From: Owenweeksia hongkongensis DSM 17368
GTDB taxonomy: Bacteria; Bacteroidota; Bacteroidia; Flavobacteriales; Schleiferiaceae
Length of the DNA stretch: 64,000 nucleotides
NCBI RefSeq assembly: GCF_000236705.1
Contig: NC_016599.1
Location: 2,046,001 to 2,110,000, forward strand
Direction of reading: 5' to 3'
In this document: piece by piece, positions 9,221 through 16,473 of the stretch
Numbering within the stretch: position 1 is the stretch's first letter
Layout: each line of letters begins with the position of its first letter
The notes under the pieces: model-generated
The model's input: the letters and a program-made list of their open reading frames with translations, nothing else
Told to the model about the DNA's origin: nothing
The model's database searches: none
Translations under genes and position numbers: made by a program

Positions 9221-10159
9221 TTAGAATCGGTGTATCAGTTCTGGCTGATGTCCCTGAAGCATGGTTTGGGCTTTCTCATAATCAAGCGTAAAGCCCAATA
9301 CAAAACCACCTCCACCTGAGCCACACAGCTTCAAATAATAGGCGTTTGTTTCAATTCCTTTTTTCCACAGCTCATGCACGCTGCTAGGAATCATTGGTGT
9401 GAAATACTCAAAAACCAGATGGCTGAGTTTTTTCAAATTGCTGAAAAGAGGCTTGGTATCTCCTTTCAAAAAGGCCTGAATGCAAGCATCATTGTACTTG
9501 GTAAATTCTTCCTTCATTACGTTTCTAAAACCGTGGTTTTTCATCTTTTCCATGAAGATGTTTACCATCGGTTGAGTCTCGCCCGGTTGGCCGCTATTCA
9601 ATAAAAATATAGCGCCTTTGCCTTGTCCAGGCTTTGGCAATGCCACAGTTCCCAATTCCTCTTTGGAAGAAATAAGAACGGGTAATTTCAAGTAGCAAAT
9701 CAATGGATCCAAGCCACTGCTCTTACCATGAAAATAGGACTCCATCTGACCTAAAATTTTCTTTAGCTCAACTATGGAATTTTTGTCAATATCGGTATCG
9801 GGGTCAATTCGGTTTACAGCGTACTTATCGTAAATAGCTGCGCATAATGCACCACTACTTCCTACACCATATCCTTCGGGAATAGAACTGTCAAAATAGA
9901 ATCCAGCTTCAATATCAGCCTCCAAACTTATAAGATCAAGAGGAGCGATAATTTCTCCACTTTCCTGAAGTTCCTTCAAATACTGAAAATACTTCTTTAG
10001 GCTGGTATTGCTCTTTTCAGACTTGCCTTCCAGCGCATCACTTTGCTTAAAAGCTCCACGATAAAAATCATAAGGAATAGACAATCCCTGAGAGTCGTTA
10101 ATGATGCCATACTCCCCAAAAAGGAGAATCTTAGCATAATAAAGTGGATTCTTATTCAT
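9221..10159 (-). CDS. Mevalonate kinase-like GHMP kinase
   Basis: Cytoplasmic kinase of 312 residues that most likely phosphorylates mevalonate. GHMP motif 1 surrounds K10 (YAKILLFGEYGI). The ATP-binding loop is GYGVGSSGALCAAI from residue 96. HGKSSGLDP at 144-152 carries the catalytic Asp, and motif 3 is LKLCGSGGGGFVLGF near residues 276-290. It lies between the decarboxylase and prenyltransferase genes, all on the minus strand, which supports the mevalonate assignment over galactokinase or homoserine kinase; phosphomevalonate kinase remains possible. A TATATTTG box lies 35 bases upstream, and directly beyond it is an array of 7-bp repeats (10215-10256). Confidence 0.85.
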   Translation of the reverse strand: MNKNPLYYAKILLFGEYGIINDSQGLSIPYDFYRGAFKQSDALEGKSEKSNTSLKKYFQYLKELQESGEIIAPLDLISLEADIEAGFYFDSSIPEGYGVGSSGALCAAIYDKYAVNRIDPDTDIDKNSIVELKKILGQMESYFHGKSSGLDPLICYLKLPVLISSKEELGTVALPKPGQGKGAIFLLNSGQPGETQPMVNIFMEKMKNHGFRNVMKEEFTKYNDACIQAFLKGDTKPLFSNLKKLSHLVFEYFTPMIPSSVHELWKKGIETNAYYLKLCGSGGGGFVLGFTLDYEKAQTMLQGHQPELIHRF

Positions 10160-10194
10160 CTATCTAATTTTATGCGCCTTACAGCATCACGTGG

Positions 10195-10202
10195 CAAATA
10201 TA
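10195..10202 (-). promoter_or_regulatory. Possible -7 box for the mevalonate kinase gene
   Basis: On the minus strand this reads TATATTTG, matching TAnnTTTG. The place where a -33 box would be expected is occupied by the 7-bp repeat array at 10215-10256, and no TTTG is found there. Confidence 0.4.
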
Positions 10203-10214
10203 GGGGAAAAATAG

Positions 10215-10256
10215 TACTAAGTACTGGGTATTAAGTATTGAGTATTAGGTATTAAG
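10215..10256. repeat. Six-unit 7-bp tandem array (array A)
   Basis: Six consecutive heptamers without any slip in register: TACTAAG, TACTGGG, TATTAAG, TATTGAG, TATTAGG, TATTAAG (consensus TAYTRRG). It lies in the 104-base gap between the mevalonate kinase start and the decarboxylase stop. The same unit type occurs at 12224-12265 and 12660-12694. In the undiverged form (TACTNAG) each unit is the palindrome AGTACT plus one free base, so the array is nearly strand-symmetric. It resembles the heptanucleotide STRR repeats known from cyanobacteria in design, not in sequence. Confidence 0.85.
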
Positions 10257-10263
10257 AATTTCC

Positions 10264-11307
10264 TTATTCCTTACTCCCTACAAACTCCGGTCCTTGCCCT
10301 ACTCTATCACAAATATATCTTCCGTCTTTCAAATACTGCTTCAACTCACTATCAACAAAGGACTTAACTTTTTGTTCCGCTGTAGCGGGAAATAGCACGT
10401 GTACATTGGCGCCAGCGTCCAAAGTAAAGTAAACTGGTGTTCCCGTTTCCTTTCTATGCTCGCGAATGCGCTCAATGATATGTACGGTATTGGGCTTCAT
10501 TAGGATGAATGATGGATCAGAGGTCATCATCATGGCGTGCAGCGTCAATGCTTCACTTTCTACCAGATTTCCAAAAGCTGCCAAATCTCCACTGGCTAGA
10601 ATTTCAGTTAGCTTTTCAAGGTTTTCATGTGCTTGTAAAAAGCGCCTTTCGGCAAATGGGTGATTGTTCATCAAACCATGTCCGGCAGTGCTACTTACAC
10701 TTTTGGCGCCCACCTCAACTAGTAAAACATAGTCGCAGAAGGTTTTAAAAACTTCATGCACTTTTCCGGTAAACGGAACGGCAAACTCATCGTTGCTTTC
10801 CGGCATTCCAGCAAAACGGCCCCATTCTACCAAACCGCCATACACCGATCGGCTGGCACTTCCTGAACCTAGCCTTGCCCACTCACTTGCCTTACGGTAA
10901 AAGTCATCTTCTTTCTTTCCAGCAATTTCTTCTTTTAGCGAAAGCAGGCAAAGCGCCAAAGCACTCATACCCGAAGCACTGGAAGCAATTCCGCTGCTAT
11001 GTGGAAAGCTGTTGTGGGTTTTTATAGTAAAATGAAACTCCTTCAAAAAAGGAGCTTCATCTACAATTTGATTAAAAAACTTTTCAATCTTGGGTGCAAA
11101 GTCTGGTTTAGTCTCGCCATCCAAAATGACCTCAAAAGAAAAAGTTGCATCCGTTTTCTTGTCATCAAGAATAACTTCAGTTTCGGTGTAGCAATCATTC
11201 AGCGTAAAGCTGATGCTCGGATTGGCAGGTATCTGTTTTGGGTATTTGCCCCAATATTTTACCAAAGCAATGTTTGACGGGCTACGCCAGCTAGCAGACT
11301 TTTTCAA
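10264..11307 (-). CDS. mvaD: Diphosphomevalonate decarboxylase
   Basis: Last enzyme of the mevalonate pathway: ATP-dependent decarboxylation of mevalonate 5-diphosphate to isopentenyl diphosphate. The protein has 347 residues and shows the family signatures NIALVKYWGKYPKQIPANPS (residues 12-31) and the ATP loop SSGIASSASGMSALAL (104-119). The frame begins at TTG (11307); upstream in frame there is only a stop at about 11335-11337 and no ATG, so TTG is accepted. It follows fabD with a 27-base gap and precedes the kinase gene across a 104-base gap that holds repeat array A. Presence of this pathway fits flavobacteria, which use mevalonate instead of MEP. Confidence 0.94.
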   Translation of the reverse strand: MKKSASWRSPSNIALVKYWGKYPKQIPANPSISFTLNDCYTETEVILDDKKTDATFSFEVILDGETKPDFAPKIEKFFNQIVDEAPFLKEFHFTIKTHNSFPHSSGIASSASGMSALALCLLSLKEEIAGKKEDDFYRKASEWARLGSGSASRSVYGGLVEWGRFAGMPESNDEFAVPFTGKVHEVFKTFCDYVLLVEVGAKSVSSTAGHGLMNNHPFAERRFLQAHENLEKLTEILASGDLAAFGNLVESEALTLHAMMMTSDPSFILMKPNTVHIIERIREHRKETGTPVYFTLDAGANVHVLFPATAEQKVKSFVDSELKQYLKDGRYICDRVGQGPEFVGSKE

Positions 11308-11334
11308 GGTGTTTTCTTTTTTGTGGTGAATGAA

Positions 11335-12213
11335 TTAAGCTTCCGCAGAACGAGCTTCTGCTTCGCGATTAATTTTCTTCACCAAGCCTTGTAATACTTT
11401 TCCAGGGCCTACTTCGATAAACTCAGTAGCTCCATCCTTTATCATTTGCTGCACGCTCTGTGTCCATTTTACCGGAGCAGTAAGCTGAGCAATTAGGTTT
11501 TTCTTAATCTCTTCAGGGTCATTTACCGCTGTGGTAGTCACGTTTTGGTAAACCGGACAAATAGGCTGGCTAAAAGTGGTGTTGGCAATAGCTGCTGCCA
11601 ATTCTTCTTCGGCTGGCTTCATCAATGGCGAGTGAAAAGCTCCACCCACAGGAAGCATCAAGGCACGCTTGGCACCTGCTTCTTTCATTCTTTCGCAAGC
11701 CAAAGTAACTGCTCCGGTACTTCCAGAAATCACCAACTGCCCTGGGCAATTATAGTTTGCGGCCACTACTATTCCGTCAATTTCTCTACAAACTTGCTCC
11801 ACCACCTGGTCTTCAAGACCTAAAACTGCGGCCATAGTGGAAGGCTCTTTTTCGCAAGCTTTTTGCATGGCCAAAGCACGCTGAGAAACCAATCTCAATC
11901 CATCTTCAAAAGACAAAGCGCCATTAGCTACCAAAGCTGAAAACTCACCCAAAGAATGACCAGCCACCATATCAGGAGCAAAATCTCCAAGGGTTTTTGC
12001 CAAAATAACTGAGTGCAAAAACACAGCTGGCTGCGTAACTTTAGTTTGCTTCAAATCTTCGGCAGTTCCGTCAAACATAATATCGGTAATACGGAAACCC
12101 AAAATTTCATTGGCCTTCTCAAATAGCTCTTTTGCTACTTCTGAATTTTCGTAAAGGTCCTTACCCATTCCTACAAACTGGGCTCCTTGTCCAGGAAAAA
12201 TGTATGCTTTCAT
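11335..12213 (-). CDS. fabD: Malonyl-CoA:ACP transacylase FabD
   Basis: Loads malonyl groups from CoA onto acyl carrier protein for fatty-acid synthesis in the cytoplasm. The protein has 292 residues. The GQGAQ motif is at 8-12, the nucleophile S87 lies in GHSLGEFSA, and the catalytic H194 in GAFHSPLM. The C-terminal EVGPGKVLQGLVKKI is also typical. ATG start. The 65-base gap upstream of it holds a 7-bp repeat array that can fold into a hairpin, so this leader may affect fabD expression. Other fab genes are not nearby. Confidence 0.96.
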   Translation of the reverse strand: MKAYIFPGQGAQFVGMGKDLYENSEVAKELFEKANEILGFRITDIMFDGTAEDLKQTKVTQPAVFLHSVILAKTLGDFAPDMVAGHSLGEFSALVANGALSFEDGLRLVSQRALAMQKACEKEPSTMAAVLGLEDQVVEQVCREIDGIVVAANYNCPGQLVISGSTGAVTLACERMKEAGAKRALMLPVGGAFHSPLMKPAEEELAAAIANTTFSQPICPVYQNVTTTAVNDPEEIKKNLIAQLTAPVKWTQSVQQMIKDGATEFIEVGPGKVLQGLVKKINREAEARSAEA

Positions 12214-12223
12214 ATTTTTTTGG

Positions 12224-12265
12224 TACTTAGTACTGAGTACATAGTAATAAGTACTCAGTATTGAG
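12224..12265. repeat. Six-unit 7-bp tandem array with hairpin (array B)
   Basis: Six heptamers in perfect register: TACTTAG, TACTGAG, TACATAG, TAATAAG, TACTCAG, TATTGAG. Within it, 12231-12240 (TACTGAGTAC) and 12251-12260 (GTACTCAGTA) are exact inverted copies around a 10-base loop; with G-T pairs the stem extends to 12226-12265. It lies between the end of the four-helix-bundle gene and the start of fabD. Confidence 0.9.
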
Positions 12266-12278
12266 GTTTATATTCGGC

Positions 12279-12635
12279 TTATTTGTGTTTTAAATGATTT
12301 TGAAGAGCATAGTTCATGCTACACACCTCATTTATTAGTTCAAAATGCTTTTGGAGATTTTCTTGTTTTGTGAATCCTAACTCTTCTGTTAATAAAAGCT
12401 GAGTTTCCAATTCATACGCTGAGCCATTGGAAATACTTAAAAAGTGGAGAAATTCCTTCGGGCTATTTCTACCTGCACCTTGAGCTATATTTGAAGGAAT
12501 TGAAACTGCACATCTGTTTATTTGAGAAATCAATCCGAACTGCTCCGACTTTGGCAACTGGCTAGTTATGATGTAAGTTTCCTTAACCAACTCCATCGCC
12601 TTTTGCCAAACTTTCAACTCCTTAAACTTATGCAT
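12279..12635 (-). CDS. Four-helix-bundle protein (S23/IVP family)
   Basis: Small helical protein of 118 residues with all family hallmarks: LKVWQKAMELVKETY (residues 7-21), FGLISQINRCAVSIPSNIAQ (33-52), GRNSPKEFLHFLSISNGSAYELETQL (about 55-80). Relatives are encoded in 23S rRNA intervening sequences and resemble the Avd accessory protein of diversity-generating retroelements, a basic pentamer that binds nucleic acid. Here there is no rRNA, reverse transcriptase or template repeat nearby. The gene instead lies between queD and fabD with a 7-bp repeat array on each side (12660-12694 and 12224-12265). The flanking arrays suggest a small inserted unit (inference). Molecular function unknown. Confidence 0.9.
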   Translation of the reverse strand: MHKFKELKVWQKAMELVKETYIITSQLPKSEQFGLISQINRCAVSIPSNIAQGAGRNSPKEFLHFLSISNGSAYELETQLLLTEELGFTKQENLQKHFELINEVCSMNYALQNHLKHK

Positions 12636-12659
12636 ATCAAGATGATTTTTTGCACCAGA

Positions 12660-12694
12660 TACTTTGTACTAAATACTCAGTACTTTGTACTTGC
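12660..12694. repeat. Five-unit 7-bp tandem array (array C)
   Basis: Five heptamers in register: TACTTTG, TACTAAA, TACTCAG, TACTTTG, TACTTGC. The 11-base string TACTTTGTACT occurs twice, 21 bases apart. The array begins 24 bases upstream of the four-helix-bundle start codon and ends two bases from the queD stop codon. Confidence 0.87.
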
Positions 12695-12696
12695 AG

Positions 12697-13110
12697 CTAC
12701 TCCCCAAAATACTCCACCGCATTGTTTATCGTCTCATCAAGGCGAACCTTGTGCAGCTGAGCTCCGTGCTTTTCTATTTCAGGTTGTAATATTTTCCAGA
12801 TTTCCACAGCTAGCACTTCCGTGCTGCTAAATTTCCCCTTCATAAAATCGACATCATGATTGAGGTTGCTGTGATCCAGTTTATCGGTCACCTTCTTTTG
12901 AATAATGCGCTTCAGGTCCACAAGATTCATTACAAATCCGGTATCTGGATTTATCTCGCCCTTTATGGTAACGATAAGCGTATAGTTATGCCCGTGAAAA
13001 TTTTTATTGGAACATTTTCCAAAAACTTCGCGGTTCTTCTCCTCGCTCCAATTGGGATTGTACAGCTGATGCGCTGCGCTAAAGCGTTCTTTCCTTTCTA
13101 TATAGATCAT
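12697..13110 (-). CDS. queD: 6-carboxytetrahydropterin synthase (QueD/PTPS family)
   Basis: Makes 6-carboxytetrahydropterin from dihydroneopterin triphosphate, the first dedicated step towards queuosine; the related 6-pyruvoyl-tetrahydropterin synthase activity is the alternative. With the ATG at 13110 (preferred to a TTG eight codons earlier because it begins MIYIERKERFSAAHQL) it has 137 residues. Zinc ligands: H14 in SAAHQ, H39 and H41 in FHGHNY. The catalytic Cys lies in GKCSNKNF and the LDHSNLN motif follows. Other queuosine genes are not in the window. Repeat array C abuts its stop codon. A TATCTTTG box lies 22 bases upstream. Confidence 0.92.
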   Translation of the reverse strand: MIYIERKERFSAAHQLYNPNWSEEKNREVFGKCSNKNFHGHNYTLIVTIKGEINPDTGFVMNLVDLKRIIQKKVTDKLDHSNLNHDVDFMKGKFSSTEVLAVEIWKILQPEIEKHGAQLHKVRLDETINNAVEYFGE

Positions 13111-13131
13111 ACGATCATTTGAAAATTTGCG

Positions 13132-13139
13132 CAAAGATA
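13132..13139 (-). promoter_or_regulatory. Possible -7 box for queD
   Basis: Reads TATCTTTG on the minus strand, 22 bases upstream of the ATG at 13110. No TTTG element at the standard distance was found. Confidence 0.38.
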
Positions 13140-13196
13140 ACTTATGCGATAGAATGTAGAATAGCTTAGGTGAAAACTAGAATTTGTAGTTACGTA

Positions 13197-13973
13197 TTAC
13201 CAACTTCCACTGGCACCGCCACCTCCAAAGCCTCCGCCTCCGAAGCCGCCAAAACCACCTCCACCAAAGCCTCCAGAAGATCCTCCACCGAAGGATGAAC
13301 CACCGCCAAAACCACCAATCCAGTAGCCACCGCCACCGCGATAACCACCTGAACCTCGGCCTCCACCGCCTTTCTTACGAAGAGACATGAGCACGATAAT
13401 TCCGAAAATTACGATCGCCACCCATGGGAAACGTTTGCCTTCTTTTCTACGATTAGGTTTGCCTTCAAACTCTCCGGCAAGGAGCTTTATGATTTGTGTG
13501 GTTCCTTCGTTAATCCCACCGTAGTAGTCCTGTTTTTTGAAATAGGGAATTACATAGTCTTCGATAATCAGTTTGGTTTCCAAATCGGTAAGAGCCCCTT
13601 CCAAACCATAACCATTTTGAATGGCCATTTTGCGATCATCTACCGCAACCAAAAAAACGAGGCCATTATCCTTTCCTTTCACACCAACTTTCCACTTTTG
13701 ACCAAGCTCAGCAGCATAAAGATTAGGGTCTTCATCGTTTAATGTGTTAATGAGCACAACCGCAATTTGCGTAGAGGTGGTGTCATTGTAGCGAAGTAAC
13801 TTTTCTTCAAGCTGAGCCCTTTGTTGTGATGACAGTGTGTTGGTAAAATCGTTTACCAACTTGGGCGGGTTTGGCCTTTCCGGAAAACGCTGACCAAAAA
13901 CTGTTGCCACCATTAGCAGCAACGGAAGTATAAATTTCAGTTTATGCAAACCTTTAAGATTTTGAGATTTCAT
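13197..13973 (-). CDS. TPM-domain membrane protein with Gly-rich tail
   Basis: Envelope protein of 258 residues. The ATG at 13973 is chosen because it begins MKSQNLKGLHKLKFILPLLLMV, a signal peptide/anchor ending near VFGQ. It is followed by a TPM domain (VNDFTNTLSSQQRAQLEEKL, then TTSTQIAVVLINTL, VGVKGKDNGLVFLVAVDDRK), a second membrane helix (WVAIVIFGIIVLMSL) and a tail of about 60 residues made almost entirely of Gly with Ser, Phe and Trp. This matches YgcG-type TPM proteins. The start overlaps the end of the preceding TPM gene by 20 bases, so coupling is likely. Biochemical role unsettled; TPM domains have been linked to weak phosphatase activity and membrane-complex repair. Confidence 0.88.
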   Translation of the reverse strand: MKSQNLKGLHKLKFILPLLLMVATVFGQRFPERPNPPKLVNDFTNTLSSQQRAQLEEKLLRYNDTTSTQIAVVLINTLNDEDPNLYAAELGQKWKVGVKGKDNGLVFLVAVDDRKMAIQNGYGLEGALTDLETKLIIEDYVIPYFKKQDYYGGINEGTTQIIKLLAGEFEGKPNRRKEGKRFPWVAIVIFGIIVLMSLRKKGGGGRGSGGYRGGGGYWIGGFGGGSSFGGGSSGGFGGGGFGGFGGGGFGGGGASGSW

Positions 13974-14400
13974 CAGGTAATTCATTGATATCATCATCGC
14001 CCTGATGGGGGAAATATTTTTTTAACGCCTCGCCCGCCATGGTAATGCCTTCTACCATTCCTTTGGTAAAATCGCCAGCTTTAAAATGGCCAACCATCAC
14101 ATCACGAATATTGTCCCAAAAATCAGAAGGCACAGCTTCATTAATTCCTTTGTCACCTAAAATAGAAAACTGATGATCTTGCACGGCCAGATAAAACATC
14201 ACTCCATTCCGAAGCTCTGTTTTCGTCATACCTACTTCTTCAAACACTTTTTTGGCATGTTCCAAGTTGGGCTCATCCGTATGGTTTTCGAGGTGCACGC
14301 GGATTTCTCCAGAAGTCTGATTTTCGGCAGTCTTTATGGCTGCTACAATTTCCTTCTCCTGTTCTGTGGTAAAAAAGCTCTTGGCTTCTTCCTTCTTCAT
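13954..14400 (-). CDS. TPM-domain protein (short, soluble)
   Basis: Protein of 148 residues from the ATG at 14400 (a TTG 12 codons earlier lies inside the upstream hairpin and is rejected). It has no signal peptide or membrane segment in the N-terminus: MKKEEAKSFFTTEQEKEIVAAI runs into the TPM core TSGEIRVHLENHT, LRNGVMFYLAVQDHQFSILGDKGI and FWDNIRDVM. This is the cytoplasmic-facing type often paired with a longer Gly-rich TPM protein and LemA, as here. It lies between lemA and the longer TPM gene; a hairpin terminator just upstream may lower its expression relative to lemA. Confidence 0.87.
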   Translation of the reverse strand: MKKEEAKSFFTTEQEKEIVAAIKTAENQTSGEIRVHLENHTDEPNLEHAKKVFEEVGMTKTELRNGVMFYLAVQDHQFSILGDKGINEAVPSDFWDNIRDVMVGHFKAGDFTKGMVEGITMAGEALKKYFPHQGDDDINELPDEISKS

Positions 14401-14424
14401 AGTATGAAGTGGTTTTATAAAAGA

Positions 14425-14453
14425 AACTCCGCCCAAGAGCGGAGTTCAATTTT
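14425..14453 (-). terminator. Intercistronic terminator/attenuator after lemA
   Basis: A perfect 8-bp stem (14425-14432 with 14439-14446), six-base loop and a minus-strand T-rich tail (TTTCTTTT) lie between lemA and the short TPM gene. The position inside an apparent operon suggests partial termination. Confidence 0.7.
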
Positions 14454-14459
14454 GTTATT

Positions 14460-15050
14460 CTAAAATTCTACAGCTGGTGCATTCTCAGAACCTGCGGCAG
14501 ACTGGAAGTATCCTTTTTTCTCAAAGCCACCCATTCCGGCAATAAACATTTGAGGAAACTTCTTGATGTAAGAGTTGTAACCCTGCACCGTTTCGTTGAA
14601 CCTTCTTCTTTCTACAGAAATTCTGTTCTCTGTACCTTCCAATTGGCTTTGTAGCGCAAGGAAGTTTTGATTCGCTTTCAATTCAGGGTAACGTTCCACA
14701 CTTACCAAAAGTCGGCTAAGAGCACCACTCAATCCATCTTGTGCCTGCTGAAATTTCTGCAATTGTTCTGGAGAAATATTATCAGCATCCACTTGCACAG
14801 AAGTAGCTTTTGCGCGCGCTTCAATTACTTGAGTTAAAGTTTCTTTTTCAAAGTCAGCGGCACCTTTTACTGTGTTCACCAAATTTGGAATAAGATCGGC
14901 TCTACGCTGATAAGAAGTTTCCACATTAGCCCATTGGCCCGCGGTGGCTTCCTGCATAGTTACCATATTGTTGTACATACCTTTAAAAGAAAAGTAAGCG
15001 ATCACTACAAGAAGACCGACTACTATTAGCGCGATAAGTCCCTTTTTCAT
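14460..15050 (-). CDS. lemA: LemA family protein
   Basis: Membrane-anchored helical protein of 196 residues. A single N-terminal helix (LIALIVVGLLVVIAYFSF) is followed by the LemA core: YNNMVTMQEATAGQWANVET, RRADLIPNLVNTVKG, and RRRFNETVQGYNSYIKKFP near residues 148-166. The anchor puts the helical body on one face of the membrane. It is the first gene of a three-gene unit with two TPM proteins, a widely conserved association. A good promoter lies 27-57 bases upstream. The molecular role of LemA is not established. Confidence 0.93.
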   Translation of the reverse strand: MKKGLIALIVVGLLVVIAYFSFKGMYNNMVTMQEATAGQWANVETSYQRRADLIPNLVNTVKGAADFEKETLTQVIEARAKATSVQVDADNISPEQLQKFQQAQDGLSGALSRLLVSVERYPELKANQNFLALQSQLEGTENRISVERRRFNETVQGYNSYIKKFPQMFIAGMGGFEKKGYFQSAAGSENAPAVEF

Positions 15051-15076
15051 TTGAGTTTGATTGTTTTAATTTCTAA

Positions 15077-15107
15077 CAAACTTAGGCGAAGCAATTGGTA
15101 TTCCAAA
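15077..15107 (-). promoter_or_regulatory. Bacteroidota-type promoter of lemA operon
   Basis: Minus strand: TTTG (15107-15104), 19-base spacer, TAAGTTTG (15084-15077). This fits TTTG-N17-23-TAnnTTTG and lies a suitable distance from the ATG at 15050. Confidence 0.7.
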
Positions 15108-15169
15108 GAAGCTGCTCTGCCACAAGGGCAGAATGGTAGGTAATTGGTAGAAATGGGGCGGTGAAAACC

Positions 15170-15502
15170 CTAAAGTTCTCTCTTTATCTCCATCAAAGCC
15201 TGACGGATCATCTTGAGCTTATCTACTACTTCAGCATTTTTGGCGGTGTCTTCGCGGTTTTCCCGCAATTTGGTTTGAGCACCTTCCAAAGTAAAACCTC
15301 TCTCTTTTACCAAATGATAAATAAGCTTGATATTATCCAGGTCTTTCAACGTAAAAAGGCGGTTGCCCTTTTTGTTTCGCTTGGGCTTAAGAATGTCAAA
15401 CTCCTTTTCCCAAAAGCGTACCAATGAGGTATTCACGTCCAAAATAGCCGCCACCTCACCAATGGTGTAATAGCGCTTTTCTATTTCATCGTTCATGCTC
15501 AT
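15170..15502 (-). CDS. MerR family transcriptional regulator
   Basis: DNA-binding protein of 110 residues. The MerR winged-helix domain is at the N-terminus: RYYTIGEVAAILDVNTSLVR, FWEKEFDILKPKR, then NRLFTLKDLDNIKLIYHLVK. A helical tail of about 35 residues follows, with no effector domain and no cysteine metal site. This short form next to the M23 peptidase gene is common in Bacteroidota. Its ATG overlaps the peptidase stop by one base (TAATG on the minus strand), so it is probably translated with it. Target genes unknown. Confidence 0.9.
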   Translation of the reverse strand: MSMNDEIEKRYYTIGEVAAILDVNTSLVRFWEKEFDILKPKRNKKGNRLFTLKDLDNIKLIYHLVKERGFTLEGAQTKLRENREDTAKNAEVVDKLKMIRQALMEIKREL

Positions 15503-16473
15503 TAATCGAATGATTGGTTAGGCTGACTAGACATTTGAATAATTGTGCTAAACTCTTCTGGAGAAAGCTCACCGTAATAGAAGTTTACAGGATTCAATTT
15601 ATCATCGTTTAACCATACTTCATAATGCAAGTGTGGACCACGGGAACGACCAGTGTTTCCAACAAAACCTATTATTTCCCCACGCTTCACTTTCTGCCCT
15701 TTACGGACATTATATTCATTAAGGTGAGCGTACACCGTGGTGTAGCCATAACCATGATCTATGCGGATATGGTTACCAAAACCACTGGCACGGTTATCCG
15801 CACGAATCACTTTTCCATCACCTGTAGCGTATACTGGAGTTCCGATTTGAGCACTAAAATCCATACCGTTGTGCATTTTACGAGCCTTGGTAAACGGATC
15901 TACACGAAGTCCAAAACCAGATGCCATCCTTTTTAAATCTTTGTTAGCCACGGGCTGAATAGCAGGAATCGCAGCTAACAACTTAGTTTTATCTTCGGCC
16001 ATATCCACTATTTCATCAAAAGAGCGGCTTTGTACATAAATCTCTTTGGTAATCTGATCCATGCGTTGAGCTGTCTCTTTTATAAGCTCACTATTGTCAA
16101 ACCCTTCAAGCTTTTTATAACGGTTAGCTCCACCAAATCCCGCCTTTCGAATAGTATTAGGGATAGGTTCTGCTTCAAAAATTACTCGATAAATATCATC
16201 ATCCCGCTTTTGCAAACCTTCAAGCACCGCTACAGCCTGATTCATCTTCCCGTTAAGGATATCATACTGAATCTTCATATTTTCCACCTCACGGTGCAGC
16301 CGTTTTTCCTTGGGTGAATTGATAAAATTGTCAGCCACCAAATAGAATAACGCTCCCATCAAAGCTGAGGAAGCCAGAAAAATAGCGGTATTGCGTATTT
16401 TATAACGCGTCCCCTTCTCTATTTTTCGATAGGATAATGTTTTAGGGTCGTAATAGTACTTGACCTTCGCCAT
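15502..16473 (-). CDS. M23 family metallopeptidase (LytM domain)
   Basis: Envelope peptidoglycan hydrolase of 323 residues. One membrane helix near residues 28-47 (TAIFLASSALMGALFYLVA) is followed by a coiled-coil stretch (about 57-95) and a C-terminal LytM domain. Zinc ligands: the His and Asp of KMHNGMDFSA and the second His of RGPHLHYEVW; HLHYEV also holds the catalytic His. The anchored, coiled-coil form is that of peptidases acting in cell-shape or division. It lies first in a two-gene unit with a MerR regulator and is divergent from alaS. Confidence 0.92.
   Translation of the reverse strand: MAKVKYYYDPKTLSYRKIEKGTRYKIRNTAIFLASSALMGALFYLVADNFINSPKEKRLHREVENMKIQYDILNGKMNQAVAVLEGLQKRDDDIYRVIFEAEPIPNTIRKAGFGGANRYKKLEGFDNSELIKETAQRMDQITKEIYVQSRSFDEIVDMAEDKTKLLAAIPAIQPVANKDLKRMASGFGLRVDPFTKARKMHNGMDFSAQIGTPVYATGDGKVIRADNRASGFGNHIRIDHGYGYTTVYAHLNEYNVRKGQKVKRGEIIGFVGNTGRSRGPHLHYEVWLNDDKLNPVNFYYGELSPEEFSTIIQMSSQPNQSFD

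Noticed and set aside
12279-12635. 23S rRNA intervening sequence or diversity-generating retroelement
   Set aside because: No rRNA sequence, reverse transcriptase, template repeat or variable-repeat target is present nearby; only the protein family is shared.
12224-12694. CRISPR-like array
   Set aside because: Units are 7 bp with no unique spacers, and there are no cas genes. They are short tandem repeats.
13197-13380. Intergenic-looking repeat of CCACC/CCGCC triplets
   Set aside because: This is the coding sequence for the glycine-rich tail of the TPM protein on the minus strand.
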